Below, piece after piece: positions 44,672 through 53,187 of a DNA stretch of 64,000 nt; within the stretch, counting starts at the first letter, position 1, and each line of letters begins with the position of its first letter. The DNA comes from Arsenicitalea aurantiaca (GTDB taxonomy: Bacteria; Pseudomonadota; Alphaproteobacteria; Rhizobiales; Devosiaceae). Where the stretch lies: positions 375,765 through 439,764 of the forward strand of contig NZ_RZNJ01000001.1 of assembly GCF_003994485.1 (NCBI RefSeq), given 5' to 3'. Position numbers and translations under genes: made by a program. The notes beneath the pieces are model-generated. The model was not told where the DNA came from and did not search any database. It saw nothing but the letters and a program-made list of their open reading frames with translations.

Positions 44672-45754
44672 GTGGCGCAACTGAAAGTAGAAGATCTGGT
44701 CGTCCGCTACGGCAAGGTGACCGCCGTGCGCGACGTGTCCTTCACGGTGGAGGATGGCGAGTTCGTCTCGCTGCTCGGCCCGAGCGGCTGCGGCAAGACG
44801 ACGACGCTGCGCTGCATTGCCGGGCTCGAGGCCTCCTCGGCCGGGGTGATCCGAATCGGCGAGGAGATCGTCGCGGCGGACGGGCTCGAGGTGCCGCCCG
44901 AAAAGCGCGGCATCAACATGGTGTTCCAGTCCTATGCGGTGTGGCCGCATATGAGCGTCTTCGAAAACGTCGCCTATGGGCTCCGGACCCGGCGCGAGCC
45001 GCGCGAGCAGATCGAGGCGAAGGTGGGCGAGGCGCTCTCGACGGTCGGGCTCGAGGGCTATGCCAAGCGCTACGGCACCGAGCTCAGCGGTGGCCAGCAG
45101 CAGCGCGTGGCGTTGGCGCGGGCGATCGTCACCTCGCCGCGGCTCCTGCTGTTCGACGAGCCGCTCAGCAATCTCGATGCGGGGCTGCGCGAGCGCATGC
45201 GCTACGAGCTGGTGGAGCTGCAGCGGCGGCTGGGCAAGACCTCGCTCTACGTCACGCATGACCAGTCCGAAGCGATGCTGATGAGCGATCGGATCATCCT
45301 GATGAAGGATGGCGAGATGGTGCAGATGGGTTCGCCGCGCGACCTCTATGACCGGCCGGCAAGCCGGTTCGCGGCCGAATTCATCGGCAATGCCAATCTG
45401 GTCACGGGCGAAATCCGGCGAGCCGACCAACGACGGGCGGAGGTCGTGCTCGAGGGCGGCATCGTGCTCGAGGGCGGCTTTGCCTGGCCCGATCACGCCC
45501 GCCAGAGCGGACCGGTCCTCGTCTGCGTCCGCTCCGAGAGCATCGAGCGCGTGCCCGAGGGCACGACGGGCGTCAACTGCCTCGACGCGGTGGTCGAGAC
45601 GGTGTCGTTCCTCGGCGCCACGATCAGCTGCGTGCTGAGGGTCGGGACCCTCGGCCTGCGGGCCGATCTTGCCGCGCGAAATCCGCCCGAACCGGGCAGC
45701 GCGATCCGCGTCCGGATCGACCCCGAAGCCGTCACCCTGATTTCAGAACACTAG
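44672..45754 (+). CDS. ABC transporter ATP-binding protein (PotA/FbpC/UgpC-like)
   Basis: A 360-residue ATPase with Walker A GPSGCGKTT near residue 38, signature LSGGQQQRVALARAI near 135 and Walker B LLLFDEPLSNLDAG near 155. A C-terminal TOBE/OB regulatory domain runs from about 270. The GTG start has GGGAG upstream. It energises the fused permease encoded just before it. Confidence 0.95.
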   Translation: MAQLKVEDLVVRYGKVTAVRDVSFTVEDGEFVSLLGPSGCGKTTTLRCIAGLEASSAGVIRIGEEIVAADGLEVPPEKRGINMVFQSYAVWPHMSVFENVAYGLRTRREPREQIEAKVGEALSTVGLEGYAKRYGTELSGGQQQRVALARAIVTSPRLLLFDEPLSNLDAGLRERMRYELVELQRRLGKTSLYVTHDQSEAMLMSDRIILMKDGEMVQMGSPRDLYDRPASRFAAEFIGNANLVTGEIRRADQRRAEVVLEGGIVLEGGFAWPDHARQSGPVLVCVRSESIERVPEGTTGVNCLDAVVETVSFLGATISCVLRVGTLGLRADLAARNPPEPGSAIRVRIDPEAVTLISEH

Positions 45755-45790
45755 CTTCCGGCCTCGTCCGGGCATTCCAAGGAACAATCC

Positions 45791-46948
45791 ATGCGCATCG
45801 AAAGCGTCGAGAGCATCTTCGTCGACAAATATCTCTTCGTTGAAATCAGGACGGACAACGGCCTTGTGGGGCTCGGGGAGGGCGGCGCATGGGGGTTCCA
45901 TGAAGCGACCGCCGGGGCCGTCCTGAGGTTCAAGGACTATCTGCTGGGCCAGGATCCGCTCCGGATCGAGCATCACTGGCAATACATGTACCGCTGGTCC
46001 CATTTCCGCGGCTCGGCGGTGATGGCGGCGATCAGCGCGATCGACATCGCGCTCTGGGACATTGCGGGCAAGCATTTCGAGGCCCCGGTGCACCAATTGC
46101 TCGGCGGCAAGGTGCGCGACCGGGCGCGGGCCTATTATCATGTGTTCGGGGAGACCAAGGAGGAGCTGTTCTCGGGTATCGAGGAGGCCAAGAAGATCGG
46201 CTTTACGGCGGTCGGGCATCTGACGCCCTTCCTCGACAGCCGGCGGGAGATCCCCTGGTTCGAGACGCACGCCCAGAAGGTCGGCGAGGCGGTCAAGACC
46301 GTCGCCGAATACCGCAAGATCGCAGGGCCCGAAATGGATCTCTGCATCGAGATCCACCGCCAGATGACGCCCTATGAGGCGGTGCAGCTGGGCCGGGCGA
46401 TCGAGCCCTATTATCCGATCTTCATCGAGGATCCGGTGCTGCCCGACAATCTCGACGAGATGGCCTATGTGGCCGACAAGATCGCGATCCCGATCGCGAC
46501 GGGCGAGCGGATGACCTCGCTCTGGGAATTCCAGATGCTGCTGGCTCGCAATGCGGTGCAGCTGGTGCGGCCCGACGTCTGCATCGTCGGGGGCATTTCG
46601 GGGGCGCGCAAGATCGCGGCGCTGGCCGAAGCGAGCCATGCCGGGGTCGTGCCGCACAACCCGCTGAGCGGCGTTTCGACGGCGGCGTGCCTCCAGATCG
46701 CGGCGACGGCGCCCAATTTCGTCCTGCAGGAATTCCCCAACGACACCTGGGACGTGACCGACAAGCGCCCCGACACCGACGCGATGCTGAGCGGGGCGAG
46801 CCAGCATGACGGGGAGGGTTTCCTCACCATCAGCGACGAGCCGGGAATCGGGGTGTCGCTGCGCCCGGACGCCGCTGAGAAATTCCCCTATCGGCCGCGC
46901 ACCATCCATACGCGGCTCCATAAGGACGGGTCGGTGGTCGACCAGTAA
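45791..46948 (+). CDS. Enolase-superfamily acid-sugar dehydratase (GalD/ManD-like) with altered metal ligand
   Basis: A 385-residue mandelate racemase/muconate lactonising enzyme. Typical points are DIALWDIAGKHFEAPVHQLLGG near residue 85, metal ligand FIEDPVLPDN near 216, metal ligand ATGERMTSLWEF near 242, the PDVCIVGGISGARKIA barrel strand near 268 and the base histidine in VVPHNPLSG near 298. The catalytic helper D-x-H of galactonate and mannonate dehydratases reads E-I-H here (CIEIHRQMTP), and the first KxK pair is missing. Expected reaction: dehydration of an aldonic acid to a 2-keto-3-deoxy acid. It is the last gene of the GntR-linked operon. Confidence 0.9.
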   Translation: MRIESVESIFVDKYLFVEIRTDNGLVGLGEGGAWGFHEATAGAVLRFKDYLLGQDPLRIEHHWQYMYRWSHFRGSAVMAAISAIDIALWDIAGKHFEAPVHQLLGGKVRDRARAYYHVFGETKEELFSGIEEAKKIGFTAVGHLTPFLDSRREIPWFETHAQKVGEAVKTVAEYRKIAGPEMDLCIEIHRQMTPYEAVQLGRAIEPYYPIFIEDPVLPDNLDEMAYVADKIAIPIATGERMTSLWEFQMLLARNAVQLVRPDVCIVGGISGARKIAALAEASHAGVVPHNPLSGVSTAACLQIAATAPNFVLQEFPNDTWDVTDKRPDTDAMLSGASQHDGEGFLTISDEPGIGVSLRPDAAEKFPYRPRTIHTRLHKDGSVVDQ

Positions 46949-47035
46949 ACACACGACGTCCTCCCTGACGGGCCGGGCCCGCGCGCTATCTCGATGGCGC
47001 GCGGGTCATGCTTATGGGGCGCAGGGATTTGGGTT

Positions 47036-47064
47036 CTTGACGCAACCGGGGGGCGTGATAATCT
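47036..47064 (+). promoter_or_regulatory. Promoter of the third TRAP operon
   Basis: CTTGAC (47036-47041) and TAATCT (47059-47064), 17 bp apart, form one of the best sigma-70-type promoters in the window, 76 bp upstream of the binding-protein ATG. The expected transcription start falls within the inverted repeats that follow. Confidence 0.65.
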
Positions 47065-47088
47065 GAAAATGCGTTTTCGTATATGAAA
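47065..47088. promoter_or_regulatory. Candidate IclR operator
   Basis: Two overlapping inverted repeats, GAAAA-TGCG-TTTTC (47065-47078) and TTTC-GTATAT-GAAA (47075-47088), sit directly downstream of the -10 element. The word GAAA(A)TGCG also recurs as a direct repeat. GAAA/TTTC palindromes of this size are usual for IclR/KdgR regulators, and an IclR gene closes this operon at 49993. Confidence 0.6.
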
Positions 47089-47139
47089 TGCGCGCCGGGG
47101 CGGGAGGAACCGTCCGGTGCGTCAACGGGAGGACATCCT

Positions 47140-48123
47140 ATGAAGCTTCTGACCCACGCCCTGCCGCTAGGCGCCATCGCCCTTGCCGCAATGGCCAGCA
47201 CCGCAAGTGCGCAGACCATCCGGTTCGCGCACATGAATTCGCCGACCCATTTCGTGAACACCGCCGCCGAGACCATGGCGGCCAACGTCGCCGAGCGCAC
47301 CAATGGCGAAGTGACGATCGAGCTCTATCCGAGCGGCCAGCTGGGCGAGAATGCCCAGATCACCGAGCAGATCACGCTGGGCGGCGATCTCATCGGGCAG
47401 GTGGGCGTCGGCACGATCGCGGACTACGTCCCCGATTTCTCGATCATCGTCTATCCGTTCATGTACCCCGATTTCGAGGCCGCGCAGCGCTTTCTCGCCA
47501 GCGACCTGATCAAGGAGCTCGAGGCCCAGGCCGAGCAGGCGGCGAACGCCAAGGTGCTCTGCTACCTCCATTTCGGCGTGCGCGATCTCTATACGCGCGA
47601 CCGCGAAGTGCGCACCCCCGATGACAGCGCCGGCCTCAGCATCCGCGTGCAGCCGGTCACCATCTACACCGAGATGGTGGAGAAGGTGATGCAGGGCGCG
47701 CCGACCCCGATGCCGTGGCCGGAAGTCTACAGCGCGCTTGCGCAGGGCGTGATCGACGCGGCCGAAGCGCCCCCGTCGGCCATTCTCGACCAGAGCCATC
47801 AGGAGCATGCGCGCTTCCTGATCCAGACCAACCATATGCTCGACATTTCCCCGCTCGTGATGAGCGCATCGCTCTTCAACTCGCTGTCGCCCGAATATCA
47901 GGCGATCGTGCAGGAAGAGGCCGATGCGGCCTGCCAGAACATGTCGGAAGCCTCGATGGCGAGCTATGAGGGTGGCATCGAGGAGCTGGCTTCGCAGGGG
48001 ATGACGATCATCTCCGACGTCGACCGCGAGGCGTTCGCCGCCCGCGCCGGCGCCATCGCCGAAGCCTTCCCCGAATGGTCCGAAGGGCTCTACGATCGCG
48101 CCCGCGAGATCATCGCGCAGTAA
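47140..48123 (+). CDS. TRAP transporter substrate-binding protein (DctP family)
   Basis: A 327-residue binding protein of the third TRAP system. The signal peptide MKLLTHALPLGAIALAAMAS is cleaved near ASAQT. The ligand arginine lies in SAGLSIRVQPVTIYTEM near residue 170, followed by PWPEVYSALAQGVIDAAEAP. GGGAGGA precedes the ATG at 47140. It is directly controlled by the promoter and operator described upstream. Confidence 0.95.
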   Translation: MKLLTHALPLGAIALAAMASTASAQTIRFAHMNSPTHFVNTAAETMAANVAERTNGEVTIELYPSGQLGENAQITEQITLGGDLIGQVGVGTIADYVPDFSIIVYPFMYPDFEAAQRFLASDLIKELEAQAEQAANAKVLCYLHFGVRDLYTRDREVRTPDDSAGLSIRVQPVTIYTEMVEKVMQGAPTPMPWPEVYSALAQGVIDAAEAPPSAILDQSHQEHARFLIQTNHMLDISPLVMSASLFNSLSPEYQAIVQEEADAACQNMSEASMASYEGGIEELASQGMTIISDVDREAFAARAGAIAEAFPEWSEGLYDRAREIIAQ

Positions 48124-48136
48124 CGCTCCACTGAAC

Positions 48137-48164
48137 GCGCCGGACCGGTTCGCCGGTCCGGCGC
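48137..48164 (+). promoter_or_regulatory. Intercistronic hairpin with TTCG loop
   Basis: A perfect 12-bp GC stem (arms 48137-48148 and 48153-48164) closed by a UUCG tetraloop lies between the TRAP binding protein and the small permease. No strong T run follows, so mRNA stabilisation of the upstream gene is more likely than termination. Confidence 0.75.
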
Positions 48165-48182
48165 CATTCCGAGGATTTCAGC

Positions 48183-48710
48183 ATGACCGATGTCGTGCCG
48201 CAGACGCTCGTGCCCCCGCCGACGCAGGGATGGTCGCGTGCCCTCGAACGCGCCGAATTCTGGATCGACCGGCTGGTGTCGGTACTGACCGTGGGGACGC
48301 TCGTCTTCATGGTCGGGCTCGTCTTCTATGCGGTGGTGATGCGCTATGTGTTCAGCGCGCCGCTGGTCTATTCCTATGATCTATCGACCATGCTGTTTGC
48401 CTGGATCGTTTTCGTAGGGCTGTTCGTCGCCGAGCGCGACGGGGCGCATATCGGGCTCGACATCCTCTACCTCATCAAGAGCGAGGGCCTGCGACGGGCC
48501 GTGATCGCGCTGCGCCAGGTGTTCATGATCGCGCTGGCCGCCTACATGACCTACATCAGCACCGTGCTGATCCTGCGCACGGGCATGCAGATCTCGTCGA
48601 TGCGTATATCGGCGCGCTGGCTCTATGCCTCGCTGCCGGTCGGCTTTGCCCTGCTCACCCTCATCTACCTATTGCGCCTGCCCCGGCTCGCGCTCGCAAA
48701 ACAGGGCTAG
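48183..48710 (+). CDS. TRAP transporter small permease (DctQ family)
   Basis: A 175-residue four-helix subunit. VMRYVFSAPLVYSYDLSTMLFAW replaces the usual F-R-Y-V and W-x-E-E pattern: the two glutamates are not conserved here, but the charge pattern AERDGAHIGLDIL after helix 2 is. GAGGA lies before the ATG. It is a partner of the adjacent large permease. Confidence 0.92.
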   Translation: MTDVVPQTLVPPPTQGWSRALERAEFWIDRLVSVLTVGTLVFMVGLVFYAVVMRYVFSAPLVYSYDLSTMLFAWIVFVGLFVAERDGAHIGLDILYLIKSEGLRRAVIALRQVFMIALAAYMTYISTVLILRTGMQISSMRISARWLYASLPVGFALLTLIYLLRLPRLALAKQG

Positions 48711-48714
48711 AGCC

Positions 48715-49983
48715 ATGCTCGCGCTGATTGCCGTCGCGTTCGTCGTGCTGCTTGTGGTCGGGGTGCCGATCGGGCTGATCCTGATTTCTCTCTCGGTCAT
48801 CTACGTGCTGCTCGACCCTGCCATCATGGATCTGGCGTTCGCGCAGCGCGTGATCGCGGGGACGCAGAGCTTCCCACTGCTGGCGGTGCCGCTCTTTATC
48901 CTCACGGGCGAGTTGATGAACATTTCGGGCATCACCCGTCGGGTGATGACGTTCGCAGCGCTCGTCACCCAGCGCATGAGCGGTGGACTGGCGCAGACCA
49001 ACATCCTGCTCTCGACGCTCCTTGCTGGTATGTCCGGTTCGGCCAATGGCGATGCGGCCATGCAGGCCAAGATCCTCGTGCCCGAGATGAGCAAGCGCGG
49101 CTATCCGCTGGCCTATTCGACGGCACTGACAGCAACCTCGGCGCTGATCGCGCCGATGATCCCACCGGGGATCGGGCTCATTCTCTTCGGCTTCGTCACC
49201 GACACCTCGATCGGGCGGCTGTTTGCCGGCGCGATCCTGCCCGGCCTGCTGCTGGCGGCGGTCCTGATGATCTACACCTATTTCGTGACCAAGAAGAACC
49301 GCTGGGATCCGCCCAATCACGAGCCGCGCGAAACGCCGCTGGGCAAGGCCTTTCTCGGCGCGCTACCGGCTATCATGCTGCCGATCCTCATCATCGTAGG
49401 GATCCGCTTCGGCATCTTCACCCCGTCAGAGGCGGCGGCGGTGGCGGTGCTCTATACGGGCGTTTTCATCGCGGTCTATCGCGAGGCGAGCTGGAAGCAG
49501 ATCTGGACGGCGCTGCGCTCGACCGTGGTCACCACCGCCGCGATCCTTCTGGTGCTGGCCGCTTCGGCTGCGTTCAGCTGGATCCTCACCTTCGAGCGCG
49601 TGCCGCAGATGGTGGGCGGGGCGATGCTGGCCTCGACCGAAAACCCGCTCCTGATGCTAGCGCTGGTCGGTGCGATCATCTTCATTGCCGGGCTCTTCAT
49701 CGAGGGGACGGCGCTGATCCTGATCCTGGGGCCGATGTTCCTGCCGGTGGTGACGAGCCTCGGGATCGATCCGGTCCATTATGGCGTGGTGTTCGTCCTG
49801 ATGGCGCATCTGGGCGGCATCACCCCGCCGGTGGGCACGGTGATGTTCACCGCCTGCACGATCACGCGGGTCTCGATCATCGATTTCGCCAAAGCGGTCT
49901 GGCCCTATATCATCGCCTATCTTGTGGTGGCGGCGCTGCTGATCATGATCCCGCAGATCAGTACCTTCCTCGCCTATCTCTAG
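48715..49983 (+). CDS. TRAP transporter large permease (DctM family)
   Basis: A 422-residue DctM-type permease. FPLLAVPLFILTGELMNISG near residue 56, SGSANGDAAMQAKILVPEM near 103, LIAPMIPPGIGLILFGF near 137 and HLGGITPPVGTVMFTACTI near 363 are typical. The start is the ATG at 48715, 4 bp after the small-permease stop; a longer reading overlapping that gene is rejected. Confidence 0.95.
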   Translation: MLALIAVAFVVLLVVGVPIGLILISLSVIYVLLDPAIMDLAFAQRVIAGTQSFPLLAVPLFILTGELMNISGITRRVMTFAALVTQRMSGGLAQTNILLSTLLAGMSGSANGDAAMQAKILVPEMSKRGYPLAYSTALTATSALIAPMIPPGIGLILFGFVTDTSIGRLFAGAILPGLLLAAVLMIYTYFVTKKNRWDPPNHEPRETPLGKAFLGALPAIMLPILIIVGIRFGIFTPSEAAAVAVLYTGVFIAVYREASWKQIWTALRSTVVTTAAILLVLAASAAFSWILTFERVPQMVGGAMLASTENPLLMLALVGAIIFIAGLFIEGTALILILGPMFLPVVTSLGIDPVHYGVVFVLMAHLGGITPPVGTVMFTACTITRVSIIDFAKAVWPYIIAYLVVAALLIMIPQISTFLAYL

Positions 49984-49992
49984 GAGAAGGCC

Positions 49993-50829
49993 ATGACGAG
50001 CGAGGAGACGAGCAGCGACGCGGCCGGCGGGAAGGGCGGGCGCGTCCGCACGAGCGAGCGGGCCGGCGCCTATGCGGTGCCGGCGCTCAGCAAGGCCGCC
50101 GAGATCCTCGAACTGCTCGCCAGCGAGCCGGCCGGCCTCAGCGCCACCGACATCGCCGCGCGGCTCGGGCGCTCGATGGGCGAGATCTACCGGCTGGTGG
50201 TGGCGCTCGAGCGGCTCGACTTCCTTACCAAGGATGCGCTGCTCGATCGCTATGCGCTCTCGCTCAAGCTCTTCGAGCTCGCGCACCGGCATCCGCCGAC
50301 CAAGCGGCTGATCCGGGCGGCCATTCCCATCCTCGAACGTCTCGCGGTCGAGGCCGAGCAATCGTGCCATCTGGGGGTGCTGCACGGGGATCAGCTCGTC
50401 ATTCTCGCCCAGGCCGACAGCCCGCAGCCAATGCGCTACAGCGTCAAGATCGGGGCGACGTTTCCCGCGCTCGAGACTTCGTCGGGCATCGTCATCCTCG
50501 CCCATTCCGACGAGCGGGTGCAGGAGCAGTTCCTTTCGAGCCTGCTGCCCGAGGCGCGCGGGCCCATGGCGGAGCGGTTCGCCCGCGCGCTCGAGGTGGG
50601 CCATGAGCGGCACGCCAGCGCCGTGGTGACGGGTGTAACCAATCTCAGCCGGCCGGTCTTCGACCATGCCGGCACGCCGCTGGCCGCAATCACCATCCCC
50701 CATCTGCGCCAGGTGCCGGTGCACACCGAGATCGAGCGGGCGCTCGAGATGGTGATTGCCGCCGCCGATGCGCTGAGCGCCGGGCTCGGCTGGACCGGCG
50801 CGGCCGAACCGAACCCACACACACTCTAA
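49993..50829 (+). CDS. IclR family transcriptional regulator
   Basis: A 278-residue regulator with an N-terminal winged helix (about residues 30-95; LSATDIAARLGRSMGEIYRLV) and an IclR effector domain (about 110-265; SGIVILAHSDERVQEQF). AGGAGAAGG precedes the ATG. It lies last in the third TRAP operon and most likely acts at the GAAA/TTTC repeats at 47065-47088, so it would regulate its own operon. Confidence 0.93.
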   Translation: MTSEETSSDAAGGKGGRVRTSERAGAYAVPALSKAAEILELLASEPAGLSATDIAARLGRSMGEIYRLVVALERLDFLTKDALLDRYALSLKLFELAHRHPPTKRLIRAAIPILERLAVEAEQSCHLGVLHGDQLVILAQADSPQPMRYSVKIGATFPALETSSGIVILAHSDERVQEQFLSSLLPEARGPMAERFARALEVGHERHASAVVTGVTNLSRPVFDHAGTPLAAITIPHLRQVPVHTEIERALEMVIAAADALSAGLGWTGAAEPNPHTL

Positions 50830-50863
50830 ACACGTCCGACAAGACCAGGAGACCAGAGACCAA

Positions 50864-52024
50864 ATGGCCGAGCGCATCCTCAAGGGCATTGCATGGGACC
50901 ATGAGCGCGGCCATGGCTGCCTCGCCCGCACCGCCGACGCCTTCACCGCAGAGCATCCGGGGATCCGGGTGGAGTGGAGCGTCAGGAGCCTGCGCGATTT
51001 CGGCGAGGGGCCGATCGACCGGCTGGCGGACACCTATGATTTCATCGTCGTGGACCATCCGTTTTCCGGCCATGCGGGCCGGTCGGGCGCGCTGATCGAT
51101 CTGCGGCCGCTGTTCACCCCAGAAGAGATTACCGCGCTCGAAACCAATGCGGTGGGCAAGTCGACGATCTCGTACCAGTTCGGCGAGGCGATCTACGCGT
51201 TCCCGACCGACGCGGCAGCCCAGATCGCCTCCTACCGGCCGGACCTGCTCGACCGGCTCGGAAGCGCGGTGCCGCAGACCCATGCCGAGGTGCTGGCGCT
51301 GGCCAAAAAGGCGCGCGCAGCCGGGCTAGAGATCGCGACGCCCGCCTGCGCGATCGACGCGATGTGCCTCGTTCTGACCTTCGCGGCCAATCTCGGCGCA
51401 CCGCTGGGGCCGGACGAGGCGGAGTTCTTCACGCCCGAACTGCTCGAGACCGTACTCGACCATGTCGAGGAGCTGGTGGCGGCGAGCGATCCACGCTCGC
51501 TCAACTGGAACCCGATCCACATGTATGAAGAGATGTCGGTGGCGGACGACATCGTCTATTGCCCCTACGCGTTCGGCTATTCGAACTATGCGCGGGTCGG
51601 GCGCGACAAGCCGATCCTTGCGGCCAATATCGCCGGGCCCGGCGCCGATCCGCGGGCGGGGGCGCTGCTCGGGGGCGCGGGCTGCGCGATCACGCGCTCC
51701 TGCAGCGATCTCGAAGCGGCGGTCGCCTATATGCGCTGGCTGCACCGCCCCGAATTCCAGGCCGGGGCCTATTTCGAGGCGGGCGGCCAGCCCGGGCTCC
51801 GCAACGCCTGGACCGATCCGGCGGTCAACGCGGCCGCGCAGGGCTTTTTCGCCGATTCCCTCGAGACGCTGGACAAGGCCTATCTGCGCCCGCGCTGGGA
51901 CGGGTTCATCCCCTTCTTCGAGCCGGCCGGCAAGACCATTAACGCCCGCCTCAAGGGCGAGATCACCCGTGCCGACACGATCGAACGGCTCCGGACGCTC
52001 TATCGCGAGGCGCGGCCCCGCTAG
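50864..52024 (+). CDS. Solute-binding-protein-like protein without signal peptide
   Basis: A 386-residue protein with the general fold features of family 1 extracellular binding proteins: KGIAWDHERGHGCLARTADAFTAEHPGIRVEW at the start, AIYAFPTDAAAQIASYRPDLL near 108, and AGALLGGAGCAITRSCSDLEAAVAYMRWLHRPEFQ near 265. It begins MAERILKGIAWDHERGHG, with no hydrophobic leader and no upstream in-frame alternative that would supply one (AGGAG fits the ATG at 50864). It is therefore expected in the cytoplasm. It follows the IclR gene by 34 bp and precedes a strong terminator. It may serve as a ligand sensor, buffer or chaperone for the imported compound, but its role is unknown. Confidence 0.75.
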   Translation: MAERILKGIAWDHERGHGCLARTADAFTAEHPGIRVEWSVRSLRDFGEGPIDRLADTYDFIVVDHPFSGHAGRSGALIDLRPLFTPEEITALETNAVGKSTISYQFGEAIYAFPTDAAAQIASYRPDLLDRLGSAVPQTHAEVLALAKKARAAGLEIATPACAIDAMCLVLTFAANLGAPLGPDEAEFFTPELLETVLDHVEELVAASDPRSLNWNPIHMYEEMSVADDIVYCPYAFGYSNYARVGRDKPILAANIAGPGADPRAGALLGGAGCAITRSCSDLEAAVAYMRWLHRPEFQAGAYFEAGGQPGLRNAWTDPAVNAAAQGFFADSLETLDKAYLRPRWDGFIPFFEPAGKTINARLKGEITRADTIERLRTLYREARPR

Positions 52025-52048
52025 CGCCCTGATCTGACGGCTTCCCCC

Positions 52049-52081
52049 GCCGCCCGTCTCCCAGGACGGGCGGCTTTTTTG
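52049..52081 (+). terminator. Rho-independent terminator
   Basis: A perfect 10-bp stem (arms 52049-52058 and 52065-52074, loop TCCCAG) is followed by seven T residues. It ends the IclR-linked transcription unit 24 bp after the binding-protein-like gene. Confidence 0.9.
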
Positions 52082-52142
52082 TGGGAATGCCGGGCAATGA
52101 GGAGGGTGGTCTCAGGATCCATCTTGCCAAGCGCAATGAGTG

Positions 52143-52170
52143 ATGTTAGCGCTAACGGGAACGCTAACAT
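52143..52170. promoter_or_regulatory. Candidate LacI-family operator
   Basis: ATGTTAGCGCTAAC starts with a perfect 12-bp palindrome (GTTAGCGCTAAC, 52145-52156). A further half-site CGCTAACAT (52162-52170) mirrors the first ATGTTAGCG exactly, so the sequence is symmetrical at two scales. The ATGTTA...TAACAT form closely resembles the E. coli gluconate repressor site. It sits 26 bp before the fourth TRAP binding-protein gene. A LacI repressor is encoded in the same operon at 56298. Confidence 0.75.
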
Positions 52171-52196
52171 CGTTCTTGAACCTGGGAGGATTGATC

Positions 52197-53180
52197 ATGA
52201 AACTGAACTTCACCGGCACCGCGATTGCGGTCGCCCTCAGCTTTTCGGTGGCTCTGCCTGCTGTCGCGCAGACCGCGACCTTTGGCGGGTCGGATGCGCT
52301 GGGCTCGCTCTATGACCGGCAGAACCGGATGTTCGTCGAGCTCGTCAACGAGCGCTCCGACGGCGCGCTCACGCTCAACTTCATCGAAGGCGAGCAGCTG
52401 GGCAACGACGTCCAGGTGATCGAGCAGGTGATGGGCGGCGCCGTGCAGTTCTATGGCGACGACCTCAGCTGGTATTCGAACTGGGTCGACGACTACGCGA
52501 TCCTGGGCTGGGGCTTCACCTTCCACTCCAACGATCACATGCAGGCCTTCTTCGACACCGACACCTACGCTGCCATGGCAGAGCAGCTGGTCGAGGAGTA
52601 TGGCGTGCGCCTGCTCGCGCAGGCTCCGATCCAGCCGCGCGTTACCTTTGCCAACAAGGCCATCGACAATGCCGACGATTTCAACGGCATCAAGATGCGC
52701 GTGCCCGAGATCCGGACCTATCTCGAGCTCTGGCAGACGCTGGGCGCGAACCCGACCCGCGTCGCCTGGGGCGAGGTGTTCCTCGGGCTCCGCACGGGCG
52801 TGATCGAAGCGGCCGAAGGCCCGATCTCGGCTGCCTATGCCGCGCGCTTCCATGAAGCGGCGCCCTATGTGATCCGCACCGACCACATCCGGACCGCGAC
52901 CCACATTCTCGTCAACGAGGCGTATTTCCAGAGCCTCTCCCCTGAACTGCAGACGCTCGTGACCGAGGCGGCCGTCGAGGCGACCGCATGGGCCCGCGAG
53001 CAGGCCGAGGCGGAGACCGGCGAGATCATCGCCAAGATGGAAGCCGAAGGCGCGACGGTCGGCGAGATCGACCTGGCGCCGGTGCGCGAACGCGCCGTGG
53101 CGGCGGTCGAGCGCGTCGAGGCCGATGGCCTCTGGACGCCGGGGCTCTGGCAGGCCGTGCAGGACATGGCCGCCGAATAA
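52197..53180 (+). CDS. TRAP transporter substrate-binding protein (DctP family)
   Basis: A 327-residue binding protein of the fourth TRAP system. The signal peptide MKLNFTGTAIAVALSFSVAL is cleaved near AVAQT. The arginine of the ligand site is in FNGIKMRVPEIRTYLELW near residue 170, followed by WGEVFLGLRTGVIEAAEGP. GGGAGGA precedes the ATG at 52197; an in-frame ATG at 52140 lies inside the operator region and is rejected. Confidence 0.95.
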   Translation: MKLNFTGTAIAVALSFSVALPAVAQTATFGGSDALGSLYDRQNRMFVELVNERSDGALTLNFIEGEQLGNDVQVIEQVMGGAVQFYGDDLSWYSNWVDDYAILGWGFTFHSNDHMQAFFDTDTYAAMAEQLVEEYGVRLLAQAPIQPRVTFANKAIDNADDFNGIKMRVPEIRTYLELWQTLGANPTRVAWGEVFLGLRTGVIEAAEGPISAAYAARFHEAAPYVIRTDHIRTATHILVNEAYFQSLSPELQTLVTEAAVEATAWAREQAEAETGEIIAKMEAEGATVGEIDLAPVRERAVAAVERVEADGLWTPGLWQAVQDMAAE

Positions 53181-53187
53181 GGCCGAA

